Source: Lachnospiraceae bacterium NK3A20 (GTDB taxonomy: Bacteria > Bacillota > Clostridia > Lachnospirales > Lachnospiraceae). Taken from it: 50,738 bases of DNA. Location: positions 1 through 50,738 of the forward strand of contig FNQX01000027.1 of NCBI GenBank assembly GCA_900107575.1, read 5' to 3'. The position numbers and the translations under genes were made by a program. Positions 43,670 through 50,738 of the stretch are shown one piece after another. Each line of letters starts with the position of its first letter. Position 1 is the first letter of the stretch. Below the pieces are notes generated by a model, which worked only from the letters and a program-made list of their open reading frames with translations, did not search any database and had not been told where the DNA came from.

Positions 43670-43793
43670 GGTGCAGCGCGATTTAAGACTCGGTGGATTA
43701 ATCTCTACATAACCTACCTGTAGTTGTAACCTACAAAGGGATTCATCCACAGAGACTTACGAGCGCAGCACCCGATGCGCCAGGCACCGCAGC
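43649..43793. repeat. Near-palindromic element B (about 145 bp), inverted copy of A
   Basis: The ends GCTGCGGTG (43649-43657) and CACCGCAGC (43785-43793) are exact reverse complements. Inside, GTCGGGTGCAGCGCG on the left and CGAGCGCAGCACCCGA on the right pair imperfectly. The same core as in A occurs at 43685-43703 and, inverted, at 43740-43758. The arm that reads CTCGTAAG is on the left in A and on the right in B, so B is A in the opposite orientation. Confidence 0.7.
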
Positions 43794-43825
43794 TAAGAAA
43801 ATAAGTGAACAACAGAAACCCTATG

Positions 43826-43859
43826 GCAGGGAGGCTTCGTGGCAGCACGACCTCCCTGC
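43826..43859 (+). other. Strong hairpin just upstream of livH
   Basis: GCAGGGAGG (43826-43834) and TCGTG (43837-43841) pair with CACGA and CCTCCCTGC (43846-43859), with a 2-base bulge. There is no T-run. It may stabilise the downstream message or terminate inefficiently. Confidence 0.45.
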
Positions 43860-43881
43860 TATGGCATTGAGGGAAAAGAAG

Positions 43882-44766
43882 ATGAGCTTTCTCACATCCT
43901 TTGTCAATGGCCTGAGCCTTGGCAGCATCTACGCGATCATCGCACTGGGCTACACCATGGTGTACGGCATCGCCAAAATGCTGAACTTCGCCCACGGCGA
44001 CTTCATCATGGTCGGCAGCTATATCATATTCACCTTCGTCTCCACGCTCGGCCTGCATCCGGCCGTCGGTGTGCTGGTCTCAATCGTACTGTGCACGCTC
44101 CTGGGCGTTGGCACAGAGAGAATCGCTTACCGGCCGCTCCGGCAGGCGGCGTCGCCCCTGGCCGTGCTCATCACGGCGATCGGCGTCTCCTACCTTCTGG
44201 AGAACCTGGCCCTTCTGATCTTCGGTGCGGACACCAAATCCTTCACCAGCATCATCCCGTGGAGCGGCATCACGCTGGCGGGCGGTGCGCTTCGTATCCA
44301 GGGCGTGACCATTGTCACCATTGCCCTCAGTGTTGCGATCCTCATTGCGCTGCAGTTCTTCGTCCACAGGACGAAGAGCGGACAGGCCATGCTGGCCGTG
44401 GCGCAGGATAAGGGAGCGGCGACCCTCATGGGCATCGACGTCAACAAAACAATCTCCCTCACCTTCGCGATCGGCTCGGCACTCGCCGCCGTCGCCGGCG
44501 CGCTGCTCTGCAGTGCCTACCCGTCCCTTACGCCATACACCGGCGCCATGCCCGGCATCAAGGCTTTCGTTGCGGCGGTACTGGGCGGCATCGGTTCCAT
44601 TCCCGGCGCAATGATCGGCGGCCTGGTCCTTGGCATCGTCGAGATCCTGTCCCGAACCTACATTTCCTCCCAGCTGTCGGACGCCATTGTGTTCGGCATT
44701 CTGGTCGTCGTACTGCTCGTGAAGCCGACAGGCCTTCTGGGCAAGATCACACAGGAGAAAGTATGA
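43882..44766 (+). CDS. livH: Branched-chain amino acid ABC transporter permease LivH
   Basis: First membrane subunit of the Liv importer. The 294-residue protein starts MSFLTSFVNGLSLGSIYAII and has the conserved GYTMVYGIAKMLNFAHGDFIMVG motif and the cytoplasmic coupling segment with ALMGIDVNKTISLTFAIGSALA. About eight membrane helices. ATG 43882 follows GAGGGAAAAG; ATG 43861 adds 7 residues without an SD. Its stop overlaps the region of the livM SD, so it is co-translated with livM. No promoter of its own was evident, so it probably depends on read-through from livK across the repeats. Confidence 0.92.
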   Translation: MSFLTSFVNGLSLGSIYAIIALGYTMVYGIAKMLNFAHGDFIMVGSYIIFTFVSTLGLHPAVGVLVSIVLCTLLGVGTERIAYRPLRQAASPLAVLITAIGVSYLLENLALLIFGADTKSFTSIIPWSGITLAGGALRIQGVTIVTIALSVAILIALQFFVHRTKSGQAMLAVAQDKGAATLMGIDVNKTISLTFAIGSALAAVAGALLCSAYPSLTPYTGAMPGIKAFVAAVLGGIGSIPGAMIGGLVLGIVEILSRTYISSQLSDAIVFGILVVVLLVKPTGLLGKITQEKV

Positions 44767-44777
44767 GGAGGCAACAG

Positions 44778-45884
44778 ATGAGCAATACGAATCAAACCGC
44801 TGCATCTGCAGCACCTGCATCCATCCTGAAGGCGGCAGAGGGGAAGAGGAGAAGGAATGATCTCATCACCTTCGGCATTGTCATTGTCGTCTACGCGATC
44901 CTTGAGATTCTCATGAAGACAGGACTCCTCTCGAGTCACTTAAAGGGTCTGCTGGTCCCTATGGCCTATTATGCGGTTGTTGCCGTCGCGCTGAACCTGT
45001 GCGTCGGCATCCTGGGAGAGCTCTCCTTAGGACACGCGGGGTTCATGTGCATCGGTGCCTTCTCCAGCGCGCTGTTCTCCCAGATCTTCCAGAACAGCAT
45101 GCCGGCAGCGCCGCGTTTCTTCCTCGCGTTCGTGATCGGCGTGGCCGTGAGCGCACTGTTCGGGTTCCTCATCGGCATCCCGGTGCTTCGCCTCAACGGA
45201 GACTACCTCGCGATTGTGACACTCGCGTTTGGTGAGATCATCAAGAACATTCTGAACGCGCTGTACCTGGGACTGGATTCCCGCGGTTTCCACGCGTCTC
45301 TCCAGAATGTCATGGCGCTTGGCCTGGAACCGGACGGCACCGTCCTTGTCAACGGCGCGATGGGCATCACCGGTACGCCGCATGACTCTAATTTCACCAT
45401 CGCGATCATCGTACTGCTCCTCTCCCTCCTCGTTGTCCGCAACTTCATAGGTTCCGGACAGGGCAGGGCAGTCATGTCCATCCGCGACAACCGCATCGCA
45501 GCAGAGTCAATCGGCATCAATATCACGAAATTCAAGATGACGGCGTTCACAATCTCGGCAGCCATCGCGGGTGCGGCGGGTGTTCTCTTCTCGCATAACA
45601 TCTCGACCCTCCAGGCGTCGAGCCAGTATTTCGGCTACAACGTGTCGATCATGATCCTCGTGTACGTCGTATTGGGCGGCATCGGCAGCATTCGCGGCAG
45701 TGTCATCGCGGCGTCGGTTCTCTACCTTCTGCCTGAGCTCCTGCGCGGACTCAATAAATACCGTATGCTGATCTATTCGATCGTCCTCATCGTCGTCATG
45801 CTGATCAACTGGGCGCCGAAAGCGGTCGCAAAGCGCGACGAGCTGCTCGCAGGATTTCGCTCCGGCAGGAAAAGGAAGGTGTAG
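44778..45884 (+). CDS. livM: Branched-chain amino acid ABC transporter permease LivM
   Basis: Second permease of the Liv system. The 368-residue protein has about nine hydrophobic helices after a polar 30-residue start, with ELSLGHAGFMCIGAFSSAL, VLRLNGDYLAIVTLAFGEI and IRDNRIAAESIGINI, all typical of LivM. I chose ATG 44778, preceded by GAGGAGG 6 bases upstream; ATG 44763 overlaps the livH stop. livG begins 3 bases after the stop, so translation is coupled. Confidence 0.92.
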   Translation: MSNTNQTAASAAPASILKAAEGKRRRNDLITFGIVIVVYAILEILMKTGLLSSHLKGLLVPMAYYAVVAVALNLCVGILGELSLGHAGFMCIGAFSSALFSQIFQNSMPAAPRFFLAFVIGVAVSALFGFLIGIPVLRLNGDYLAIVTLAFGEIIKNILNALYLGLDSRGFHASLQNVMALGLEPDGTVLVNGAMGITGTPHDSNFTIAIIVLLLSLLVVRNFIGSGQGRAVMSIRDNRIAAESIGINITKFKMTAFTISAAIAGAAGVLFSHNISTLQASSQYFGYNVSIMILVYVVLGGIGSIRGSVIAASVLYLLPELLRGLNKYRMLIYSIVLIVVMLINWAPKAVAKRDELLAGFRSGRKRKV

Positions 45885-45887
45885 TAC

Positions 45888-46649
45888 ATGGCACTTCTGG
45901 AAGTGAATAATTTATGTATCCAGTTCGGTGGACTGAGGGCTGTGGACGATTTCAACCTCACCATCGAAAAGGGTGAATTATATGGCCTCATCGGCCCCAA
46001 TGGTGCAGGCAAGACTACTGTTTTCAACCTGCTGACCGGCGTATACCGGCCGAATGAGGGCATCATCCGACTGGACGGCGAGGACATCACGGGGCACAGA
46101 ACGACGGAGATCAACCGCGACGGCATCGCGAGAACGTTCCAGAACATCCGCCTGTTCGCAGATATGCCGGTCATCGACAATGTCCGTGCGGCACTGGGCG
46201 GGCAGTACCATTACAGCCTCTTCGAGAGTCTGTTCCATGTGGGAAAATATAAGGCGACCGAACAGGCGATGACGGAGCGGGCGATGTCTCTCCTTGCGGT
46301 TTTCCATCTGGATCAGTACGCGGAGGTGATGGCGTCGAACCTTCCCTACGGACAGCAGAGGAAACTCGAGATCGCAAGGGCGATGGCGACGAACCCGAAG
46401 CTCCTCCTCCTCGATGAGCCGGCGGCAGGCATGAATCCGAATGAGACGGCAGAGCTCATGGACACGATCGAGCTCATTCGGGACAAGTTCGACATCACGA
46501 TTCTTCTCATTGAGCATGATATGAAGCTGGTGTCCGGTATCTGTGAGAAACTGACGGTGCTGAATTTCGGCCGCGTGCTCGCGCAGGGAGAGACGAAAGC
46601 CGTGCTCTCCGATCCGGAAGTCGTCAAGGCATACCTTGGTGAGTCGTAG
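45888..46649 (+). CDS. livG: Branched-chain amino acid ABC transporter ATP-binding protein LivG
   Basis: One of two ATPases powering the Liv importer. The 253-residue protein has Walker A GPNGAGKTT (near residue 38), the LivG-specific GIARTFQNIRLF segment, an unusual signature LPYGQQRKLEIARA in place of LSGGQ, and Walker B LLLLDEPAAGMN. Full length. The SD is weak (AGGAAGG region), consistent with coupling to livM. livF follows after 13 bases. Confidence 0.94.
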   Translation: MALLEVNNLCIQFGGLRAVDDFNLTIEKGELYGLIGPNGAGKTTVFNLLTGVYRPNEGIIRLDGEDITGHRTTEINRDGIARTFQNIRLFADMPVIDNVRAALGGQYHYSLFESLFHVGKYKATEQAMTERAMSLLAVFHLDQYAEVMASNLPYGQQRKLEIARAMATNPKLLLLDEPAAGMNPNETAELMDTIELIRDKFDITILLIEHDMKLVSGICEKLTVLNFGRVLAQGETKAVLSDPEVVKAYLGES

Positions 46650-46662
46650 TAAGGGGGCGGCA

Positions 46663-47376
46663 ATGGCATTACTGGAAGTCAACAATATCAGCGTATACTA
46701 CGGCATGATCCAGGCCCTCAAGGGCATCACGTTCCATGTCGAGAAGGGAGAGATCGTCGCCCTCATCGGCGCGAACGGCGCGGGCAAGACGACGACGCTG
46801 CACACGGTCTCGGGACTGTTGCAGCCAAAGAGCGGAGAGGTCCGCTACAAGGATGTCGACATCACGAAGATTCCCGGCCACAGAATCGTTTCAATGGGAA
46901 TGGCGCACGTGCCGGAAGGCAGAAGGGTGTTCCCGGATCTTACGGTCGAGCAGAACCTGCGTCTTGGAGCGTATACGAGGAAAGACAAGGCGGAGATAGA
47001 GTCCACGCTGGAGACTGTGTATCAGAGATTCCCGAGATTGAAAGAGAGAACGAGGCAGGTTGCGGGGACCTTATCCGGCGGCGAACAGCAGATGCTCGCG
47101 ATGGGCAGGGCGCTCATGTCACACCCGGACATTATCCTCATGGACGAGCCTTCCATGGGCCTCTCGCCCCTCCTCGTCGGAGAGATCTTCGACATTATCG
47201 AAGCGGTGCACGAGGATGGCGTGACCGTGCTCCTCGTCGAGCAGAACGCGAAGAAGGCGCTCGCCATTGCGAACCGTGCCTACGTGCTGGAGACGGGACG
47301 CATTACCATGGAGGGAACCGGCAGGGAACTGTTGGATAACGACGATATCAGGAGGGCGTACCTGGGCGACGCGTAA
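46663..47376 (+). CDS. livF: Branched-chain amino acid ABC transporter ATP-binding protein LivF
   Basis: Second ATPase of the Liv importer. The 237-residue protein starts MALLEVNNISVYYGMIQALK and has Walker A GANGAGKTT, the LivF-typical VPEGRRVFPDLTVEQNL segment, signature LSGGEQQMLAMGRA and Walker B IILMDEPSMGLSP. ATG 46663 has AGGGGGCGG upstream. Last gene of the liv operon; the kinase-like gene starts about 105 bases later. Confidence 0.94.
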   Translation: MALLEVNNISVYYGMIQALKGITFHVEKGEIVALIGANGAGKTTTLHTVSGLLQPKSGEVRYKDVDITKIPGHRIVSMGMAHVPEGRRVFPDLTVEQNLRLGAYTRKDKAEIESTLETVYQRFPRLKERTRQVAGTLSGGEQQMLAMGRALMSHPDIILMDEPSMGLSPLLVGEIFDIIEAVHEDGVTVLLVEQNAKKALAIANRAYVLETGRITMEGTGRELLDNDDIRRAYLGDA

Positions 47377-47481
47377 GTGCGGCCCCACGCCCGGACACTG
47401 GCGGCGCGACAGGGATATCACAGGGCCACTGGAAGCGGAGTGAATTGCGCTCCGGCACGGCAGGCTTTGCAGGAAATGGGG

Positions 47482-48129
47482 ATGAGTATGAAGAGGAATA
47501 TTGTGATCACGATCGCGAGGCAATACGGCTCCGGCGGACGTACGGTCGGCCAGATGCTGGCAAAGGACCTGGGCATTCACTATTATGATAAGGAGCTGAT
47601 GAAGCTCGCGGCAGAGGAGAGCGGCATCTCCGAACGCCTTTTCAACGAGGCGGACGAGAAGATCAAGAGCCCGGGACTCTTAACGAAGCTTGTGAAGAAC
47701 ATCTACAACGGTCAGGTGCTCTCTCCGGAGAGCGAGGATTTCACCTCTTCCGAGAACCTGTTCAATCTGCAGGCAGAGCTCATCAAAAAACTGGCGCAGA
47801 CAGAATCCTGCGTCATTGTCGGCCGCTGCGCCGATTACGTGCTGAAGGACTGCGACAATGTCATCAGCTGTTTCATCCACGCGCCGATGGAGTTCCTCCT
47901 GCAGCAGGCGGCGATGAAACAGCCCATGCGCGGCCGTGAGCTGGAGAAGTTCATCCTGAAAACCGACCAGCACAAGGCGGCGTACTATCAGTACCACACG
48001 GGACAGACCTGGGACAACGCGATGAACTACGATCTCTGCATCGACTCCTCGAAGCTGGGCTTTGAGCAGACGAAGGAGGCGATCAAGGCATACGCGAAGG
48101 TGCGCTTTGGCGCGGATATTTTCAATTAG
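47482..48129 (+). CDS. Cytidylate kinase-like family protein
   Basis: This family resembles CMP kinase but its role is unknown. The 215-residue protein starts MSMKRNIVITIARQYGSGGR, with a P-loop-like QYGSGGRTVGQMLA in place of the classical GxxGxGKS, IHYYDKELMKLAAEESG, and CVIVGRCADYVLKDCDNVISCFIHAP, all typical of the cytidylate-kinase-like branch common in clostridia. The genuine Cmk of the organism is presumably elsewhere. Three ATGs (47476, 47482, 47488) are close together; I chose 47482 by spacing to AGGA. It follows livF but need not share its function. Confidence 0.78.
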   Translation: MSMKRNIVITIARQYGSGGRTVGQMLAKDLGIHYYDKELMKLAAEESGISERLFNEADEKIKSPGLLTKLVKNIYNGQVLSPESEDFTSSENLFNLQAELIKKLAQTESCVIVGRCADYVLKDCDNVISCFIHAPMEFLLQQAAMKQPMRGRELEKFILKTDQHKAAYYQYHTGQTWDNAMNYDLCIDSSKLGFEQTKEAIKAYAKVRFGADIFN

Positions 48130-48190
48130 ATAGATGATACGGCGGCAGAGGGCGAACACCAAGGGGTTGCAGACCATAAAGAGAGGTAAT

Positions 48191-49987
48191 ATGTCAGAAA
48201 TGAAGAACAGGAAGGAGATGGATCCTGCGTTTCAGTGGGATTTGTCTACCCTGTATATGGATGATGAGGCGTGGGAGAGGGATCTTCCGCTGCTCGATCA
48301 GGAAATTGAAGAGGTGGCGGCGTTTCAGGGGACCCTCACGGATGCGAAGACCATCCGCGCGTATCTGGATGCCGAGACCGGGATGGAGAGAAGGCTCTCC
48401 GATATTTACACCTACGCCATGCTGCGGCAGGCGGAGGACACCACGGCGAATGAGGGCCAGGTGCTGATGTCGAAGGCGACGGGAAGGTATGTGAATGCGG
48501 TATCGAAGACCTCGTTCGCGCGGCCGGAGATGCTCGCCCTCCCCGAAGAGGAACTGAAAAAGATCACAGAGTCAGAGGAGCTTGTGCCATACCGGTTCAC
48601 CATGCAGCAGCTCCTCGATGAGAAGCCGCACGTCCTCTCTGGGAAGGAGGAAGAGCTCCTCGCCGGCTTCTCCGAGGTGCTGGGCGCGCCGAAGAGGATC
48701 GCAGAGAATCTCATGGACGCAGATCTGACCTTTGCTCCGGCAAAGGATCAGGATGACAGGGAACACGAGCTGAATGAGGCGAATTTCATCCTCCTGCAGC
48801 AGTCGCCGGACCGGACATTGCGCGAGAATGTGTTCCACAACTATTACGCCGGCTTCCGGAATCACATCAACACTTTCGCGGCAGCCTATTCCGGTGTCGT
48901 CAAGGCGGCGGCAGCGGAGGCGAAGGCAAGACACTATGAATCCTCCAGAGCGATGGCGATGGCAGGGGAACACATCCCGGCTTCTGTTTATGACGGGCTT
49001 GTGGATACGGTGCGCAGGTTCCTCCCTGCTATGTACCGGTATGTTGCGCTGCGCAAAAAGATTCTGGGACTATCCGACCTTCACTACTACGATGTGTACG
49101 TGCCGCTCTCCCAGGGCAGCAGGGGACACTGGAGCTATGAAGAAGCGCAGGAGATGGTGCTGCGCGCCGTGGCGCCTCTTGGCACAACGTATACCAGCAA
49201 GGTGCGGGATGCGTTCCAGAGCCGCTGGATCGACGTTTACCCCAACGAGGGCAAGCGCGGCGGTGCCTTTTCTTCCGGCACGTATGACTCCAATCCCTAT
49301 ATCCTGACAAGCTTTGCGGGAGACTACGACAGTGTCTCTACGATCGCGCACGAGATGGGACATTCCATGCACACCTGGTTCTCCCAGCAGCATCAGCCGC
49401 CGCAGTACGGAGACTACACGTTGTTCGTAGCGGAAGTTGCCTCGACCGTGAATGAGAACCTGCTCGTCGAAGACCTTTTGAGGCAAACAACAGCCCCCGC
49501 GGAGCGCCTGTTCCTCCTCAATCAGTATCTGGAGGGCTTCAAGGGCACGGTGTTCCGCCAGACCATGTTCGCGGAATTCGAGCGCGACGCGCACCGCATG
49601 GCGGAGGCAGGAGAGGCTCTGACACCGGATGCACTCTCCGGACTGTACCGGAAGCTTATTGCGGACTATTTCGGGCCGGAGCTTTCCATCGACGACGAGG
49701 TGCAGTACGAGTGGGCGAGAATCCCGCATTTCTACCGCCCGTTCTATGTGTATAAATACGCGACGAGCTACTCCGCGGCGGTTGCCCTTTCGGACGGCAT
49801 CCTGGAAAAGGGAGAGAGCGTGGTGCAGCCCTACCTTTCCTTCCTCTCTATGGGCGGCAGTGCTTATCCGCTGGATGAGCTGCGCTCGGCAGGGATCGAC
49901 CTTGCCACAACCGCTCCGATCGAGAACGCGCTGGAGAAATTCGAGCGCATTCTGGATGATGCGGAGGAGACGGTCCGGACTTTATGA
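48191..49987 (+). CDS. pepF: Oligoendopeptidase F
   Basis: PepF is a cytoplasmic M3-family zinc peptidase that cleaves oligopeptides of about 7-17 residues. The 598-residue protein has the HExxH site in TIAHEMGHSMHTWF (His387, Glu388, His391), the third-ligand region VAEVASTVNENLLVEDLL, and the YATSYSAAVALS and SMGGSAYPLDELRSAGIDL segments near the C-terminus that are typical of PepF. Length is normal. The ATG at 48191 follows GAGAGG; the frame is open 19 codons upstream. It lies 61 bases after the kinase-like gene. Confidence 0.94.
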   Translation: MSEMKNRKEMDPAFQWDLSTLYMDDEAWERDLPLLDQEIEEVAAFQGTLTDAKTIRAYLDAETGMERRLSDIYTYAMLRQAEDTTANEGQVLMSKATGRYVNAVSKTSFARPEMLALPEEELKKITESEELVPYRFTMQQLLDEKPHVLSGKEEELLAGFSEVLGAPKRIAENLMDADLTFAPAKDQDDREHELNEANFILLQQSPDRTLRENVFHNYYAGFRNHINTFAAAYSGVVKAAAAEAKARHYESSRAMAMAGEHIPASVYDGLVDTVRRFLPAMYRYVALRKKILGLSDLHYYDVYVPLSQGSRGHWSYEEAQEMVLRAVAPLGTTYTSKVRDAFQSRWIDVYPNEGKRGGAFSSGTYDSNPYILTSFAGDYDSVSTIAHEMGHSMHTWFSQQHQPPQYGDYTLFVAEVASTVNENLLVEDLLRQTTAPAERLFLLNQYLEGFKGTVFRQTMFAEFERDAHRMAEAGEALTPDALSGLYRKLIADYFGPELSIDDEVQYEWARIPHFYRPFYVYKYATSYSAAVALSDGILEKGESVVQPYLSFLSMGGSAYPLDELRSAGIDLATTAPIENALEKFERILDDAEETVRTL

Positions 49988-49994
49988 AAAATTT

Positions 49995-50028
49995 ATAGTC
50001 GCACTGCGGAAAAGGTGCTATGATTTTT
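49995..50028 (+). terminator. Weak terminator after pepF
   Basis: ATAG...CAC pairs with GTG.CTAT with a 3-base bulge and a 10-base loop, followed by GATTTTTC. It is close after the pepF stop. Confidence 0.4.
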
Positions 50029-50059
50029 CTCGTTGGACTTAATGAAACAGTCATTAATC

Positions 50060-50076
50060 CCCCAGCAGAGCTGGGG
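50060..50076 (+). repeat. Left-end subterminal hairpin of the IS
   Basis: A 7-bp perfect stem with an AGA loop, the likely TnpA recognition hairpin on one strand. Confidence 0.65.
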
Positions 50077-50121
50077 AGACTAACAGATGCGCGGTGCGGT
50101 GAGCGGAGGAACAGATAAAAA

Positions 50122-50176
50122 GCCTCCACTGTATAATGAAAGCAGGTCTAGCAAACCGTTTTCTTACAGTGGAGGC
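50122..50176 (+). promoter_or_regulatory. 12-bp inverted repeat hiding the tnpA ribosome binding site
   Basis: GCCTCCACTGTA (50122-50133) is the exact reverse complement of TACAGTGGAGGC (50165-50176), which contains the GGAGG site of tnpA. IS200 elements are known for such a translation-blocking leader hairpin. A TATAAT with preceding TG lies at 50132-50137, overlapping the left arm. Confidence 0.7.
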
Positions 50177-50180
50177 ATCC

Positions 50181-50603
50181 ATGGATAATCAAAGTCTAGC
50201 ACATAGCAGATACAATTGCACATACCACATCGTGTTCATACCTAAATACCGCCGCAAGGTGATGTTCGGGCAGCTTAGAAAGGATGTTGGAGAAACGATC
50301 GGAAAAGTATGCAAAATGGAAGGGGTCACGATTTTAAAAGCCGCAACGCTGCCAGACCATGTGCATATGTATGTATCGATCCCACCGAAAGAGAGCGTGG
50401 CCAAAATGGTGGGAAGGATCAAAGGTAAAAGTGCGCTGATGCTGTTCGACAAATATCCACAGTATCGGGAAAGATATGACCGCCATTTTTGGGCACGCGG
50501 ATATTATTGTGAAACAGTCGGTAACGTCAATGAAGAGACGATAAAGAAATATATCGCAGAGCAATACGAGAGGGATCGACTGGAAGGAGATCTCAAGAAG
50601 TAA
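50181..50603 (+). CDS. tnpA: IS200-like Y1 (HUH) transposase TnpA
   Basis: Single-strand transposase of the IS200/IS605 family. The 140-residue protein has the HUH metal motif His60-Val-His62 (PDHVHMYVSIPP) and the catalytic tyrosine Tyr124 in ETIKKYIAEQ. Family markers HIVFIPKYRRKVMFG and HFWARGYYCETVG are intact, so it looks functional. No tnpB/IscB-like gene is present within the window. ATG 50181 has the GGAGG at 50171-50175, sequestered by the hairpin above. Confidence 0.92.
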   Translation: MDNQSLAHSRYNCTYHIVFIPKYRRKVMFGQLRKDVGETIGKVCKMEGVTILKAATLPDHVHMYVSIPPKESVAKMVGRIKGKSALMLFDKYPQYRERYDRHFWARGYYCETVGNVNEETIKKYIAEQYERDRLEGDLKK

Positions 50604-50613
50604 GAAATGTAAC

Positions 50614-50728
50614 AAGCCGCTTTTAAGCGGCAACCAGTAACAAGAAGAATGGTTTACTAGACCGCCTTTAGGCGGAAACGCAATAACGCCCTGGAAGGGC
50701 GATCACAAACCACCAGCAGAGCTGGTGG
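50614..50728 (+). repeat. Array of four hairpins at the IS right end
   Basis: After tnpA come GCCGCT/AGCGGC (about 50615-50632), CCGCC-TTTA-GGCGG (about 50661-50675), CGCCCT-GGA-AGGGCG (about 50687-50702) and the end hairpin 50710-50728. The last is the probable transposase-recognition site; the others may be terminators or structural. Confidence 0.6.
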
Positions 50729-50738
50729 TACTGACTTT

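Larger units (their letters stand above)
50040..50735 (+). mobile_element. IS200/IS605-type insertion sequence
   Basis: Left-end hairpin CCCCAGC-AGA-GCTGGGG (50060-50076) and right-end hairpin CCACCAGC-AGA-GCTGGTGG (50710-50728) share the loop AGA and bracket a Y1 transposase gene. The span of about 690 bp matches IS200-like elements with only tnpA. As expected for this family there are no terminal inverted repeats or target duplications that I can see. Exact cleavage ends are not determined; the right boundary is near the window edge. Confidence 0.75.

Noticed and set aside
43250-43860. CRISPR array in the livK-livH gap
   Set aside because: Repeats are few, diverged, inverted and unevenly spaced; there are no unique spacers and no cas genes.
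50050-50066. Relation between the IS left flank (TCATTAATCC) and elements A/B (TCATTAATCCGCC)
   Set aside because: The shared stretch is about 10 bases and AT-rich, too short to claim that A and B derive from this IS.

Overview
The window looks like a chromosomal segment from a fairly high-GC Clostridia (Bacillota), most likely a Lachnospiraceae-type gut anaerobe. The evidence is PolC-type DNA polymerase III, a MecA adaptor, NAD-dependent ligase, MEP-pathway genes (dxr, ispG), a QueT transporter behind a preQ1-I-like leader, MgtE and a DtxR-type regulator. Genus is not determined. There is no CRISPR array, no prophage and no rRNA; one tRNA and one IS200-like element are present. Product names rest on motifs and family resemblance read by eye.

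Layout. 1-2150: end of an upstream gene, then rpsB-tsf with a promoter, a leader palindrome and a terminator. 2300-9290: mecA and an RluF-like pseudouridine synthase (overlapping), ligA, metA (acetyl-CoA type by its Glu111), a structured intergenic region ending in a terminator, a membrane diguanylate cyclase and an aldose-1-epimerase relative. 9296-10400: a DtxR-type regulator with an operator-like palindrome over its own promoter, a 70-residue Cys-rich protein, and tRNA-Thr(GGU). 10420-13670: a small membrane protein, a nitroreductase, a C69 dipeptidase and (minus strand) queT. 13835-19532: a class A penicillin-binding protein with an Ala/Gln tail, a YigZ-family protein and mgtE. 19648-21574 (minus): typA/bipA. 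21715-32817: the classical block pyrH-frr-uppS-cdsA-dxr-rseP-ispG-polC. In many Firmicutes rpsB-tsf is joined directly to this block; here about 19.6 kb of other genes lies between.

32818-41859 is the least familiar part: a gene-poor stretch, a PH-like membrane protein, a CstA-family transporter, and a run of MoxR-type AAA ATPase, VWA/CobT-like protein, 92-residue protein, PfkB kinase and an anchored low-complexity protein carrying a duplicated IDGV..YDSDFV motif. The MoxR-VWA-small protein-kinase run is tightly packed and is my best candidate for a poorly described system.

41907-47376 is a branched-chain amino acid type ABC transporter (livK, H, M, G, F) with a near-consensus promoter. livK and livH are separated by about 630 bp of palindromic and tandem repeats, including two oppositely oriented copies of one near-palindromic element of about 147 bp. 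The window closes with a cytidylate-kinase-like protein, pepF and an IS200/IS605-type element that is close to complete.
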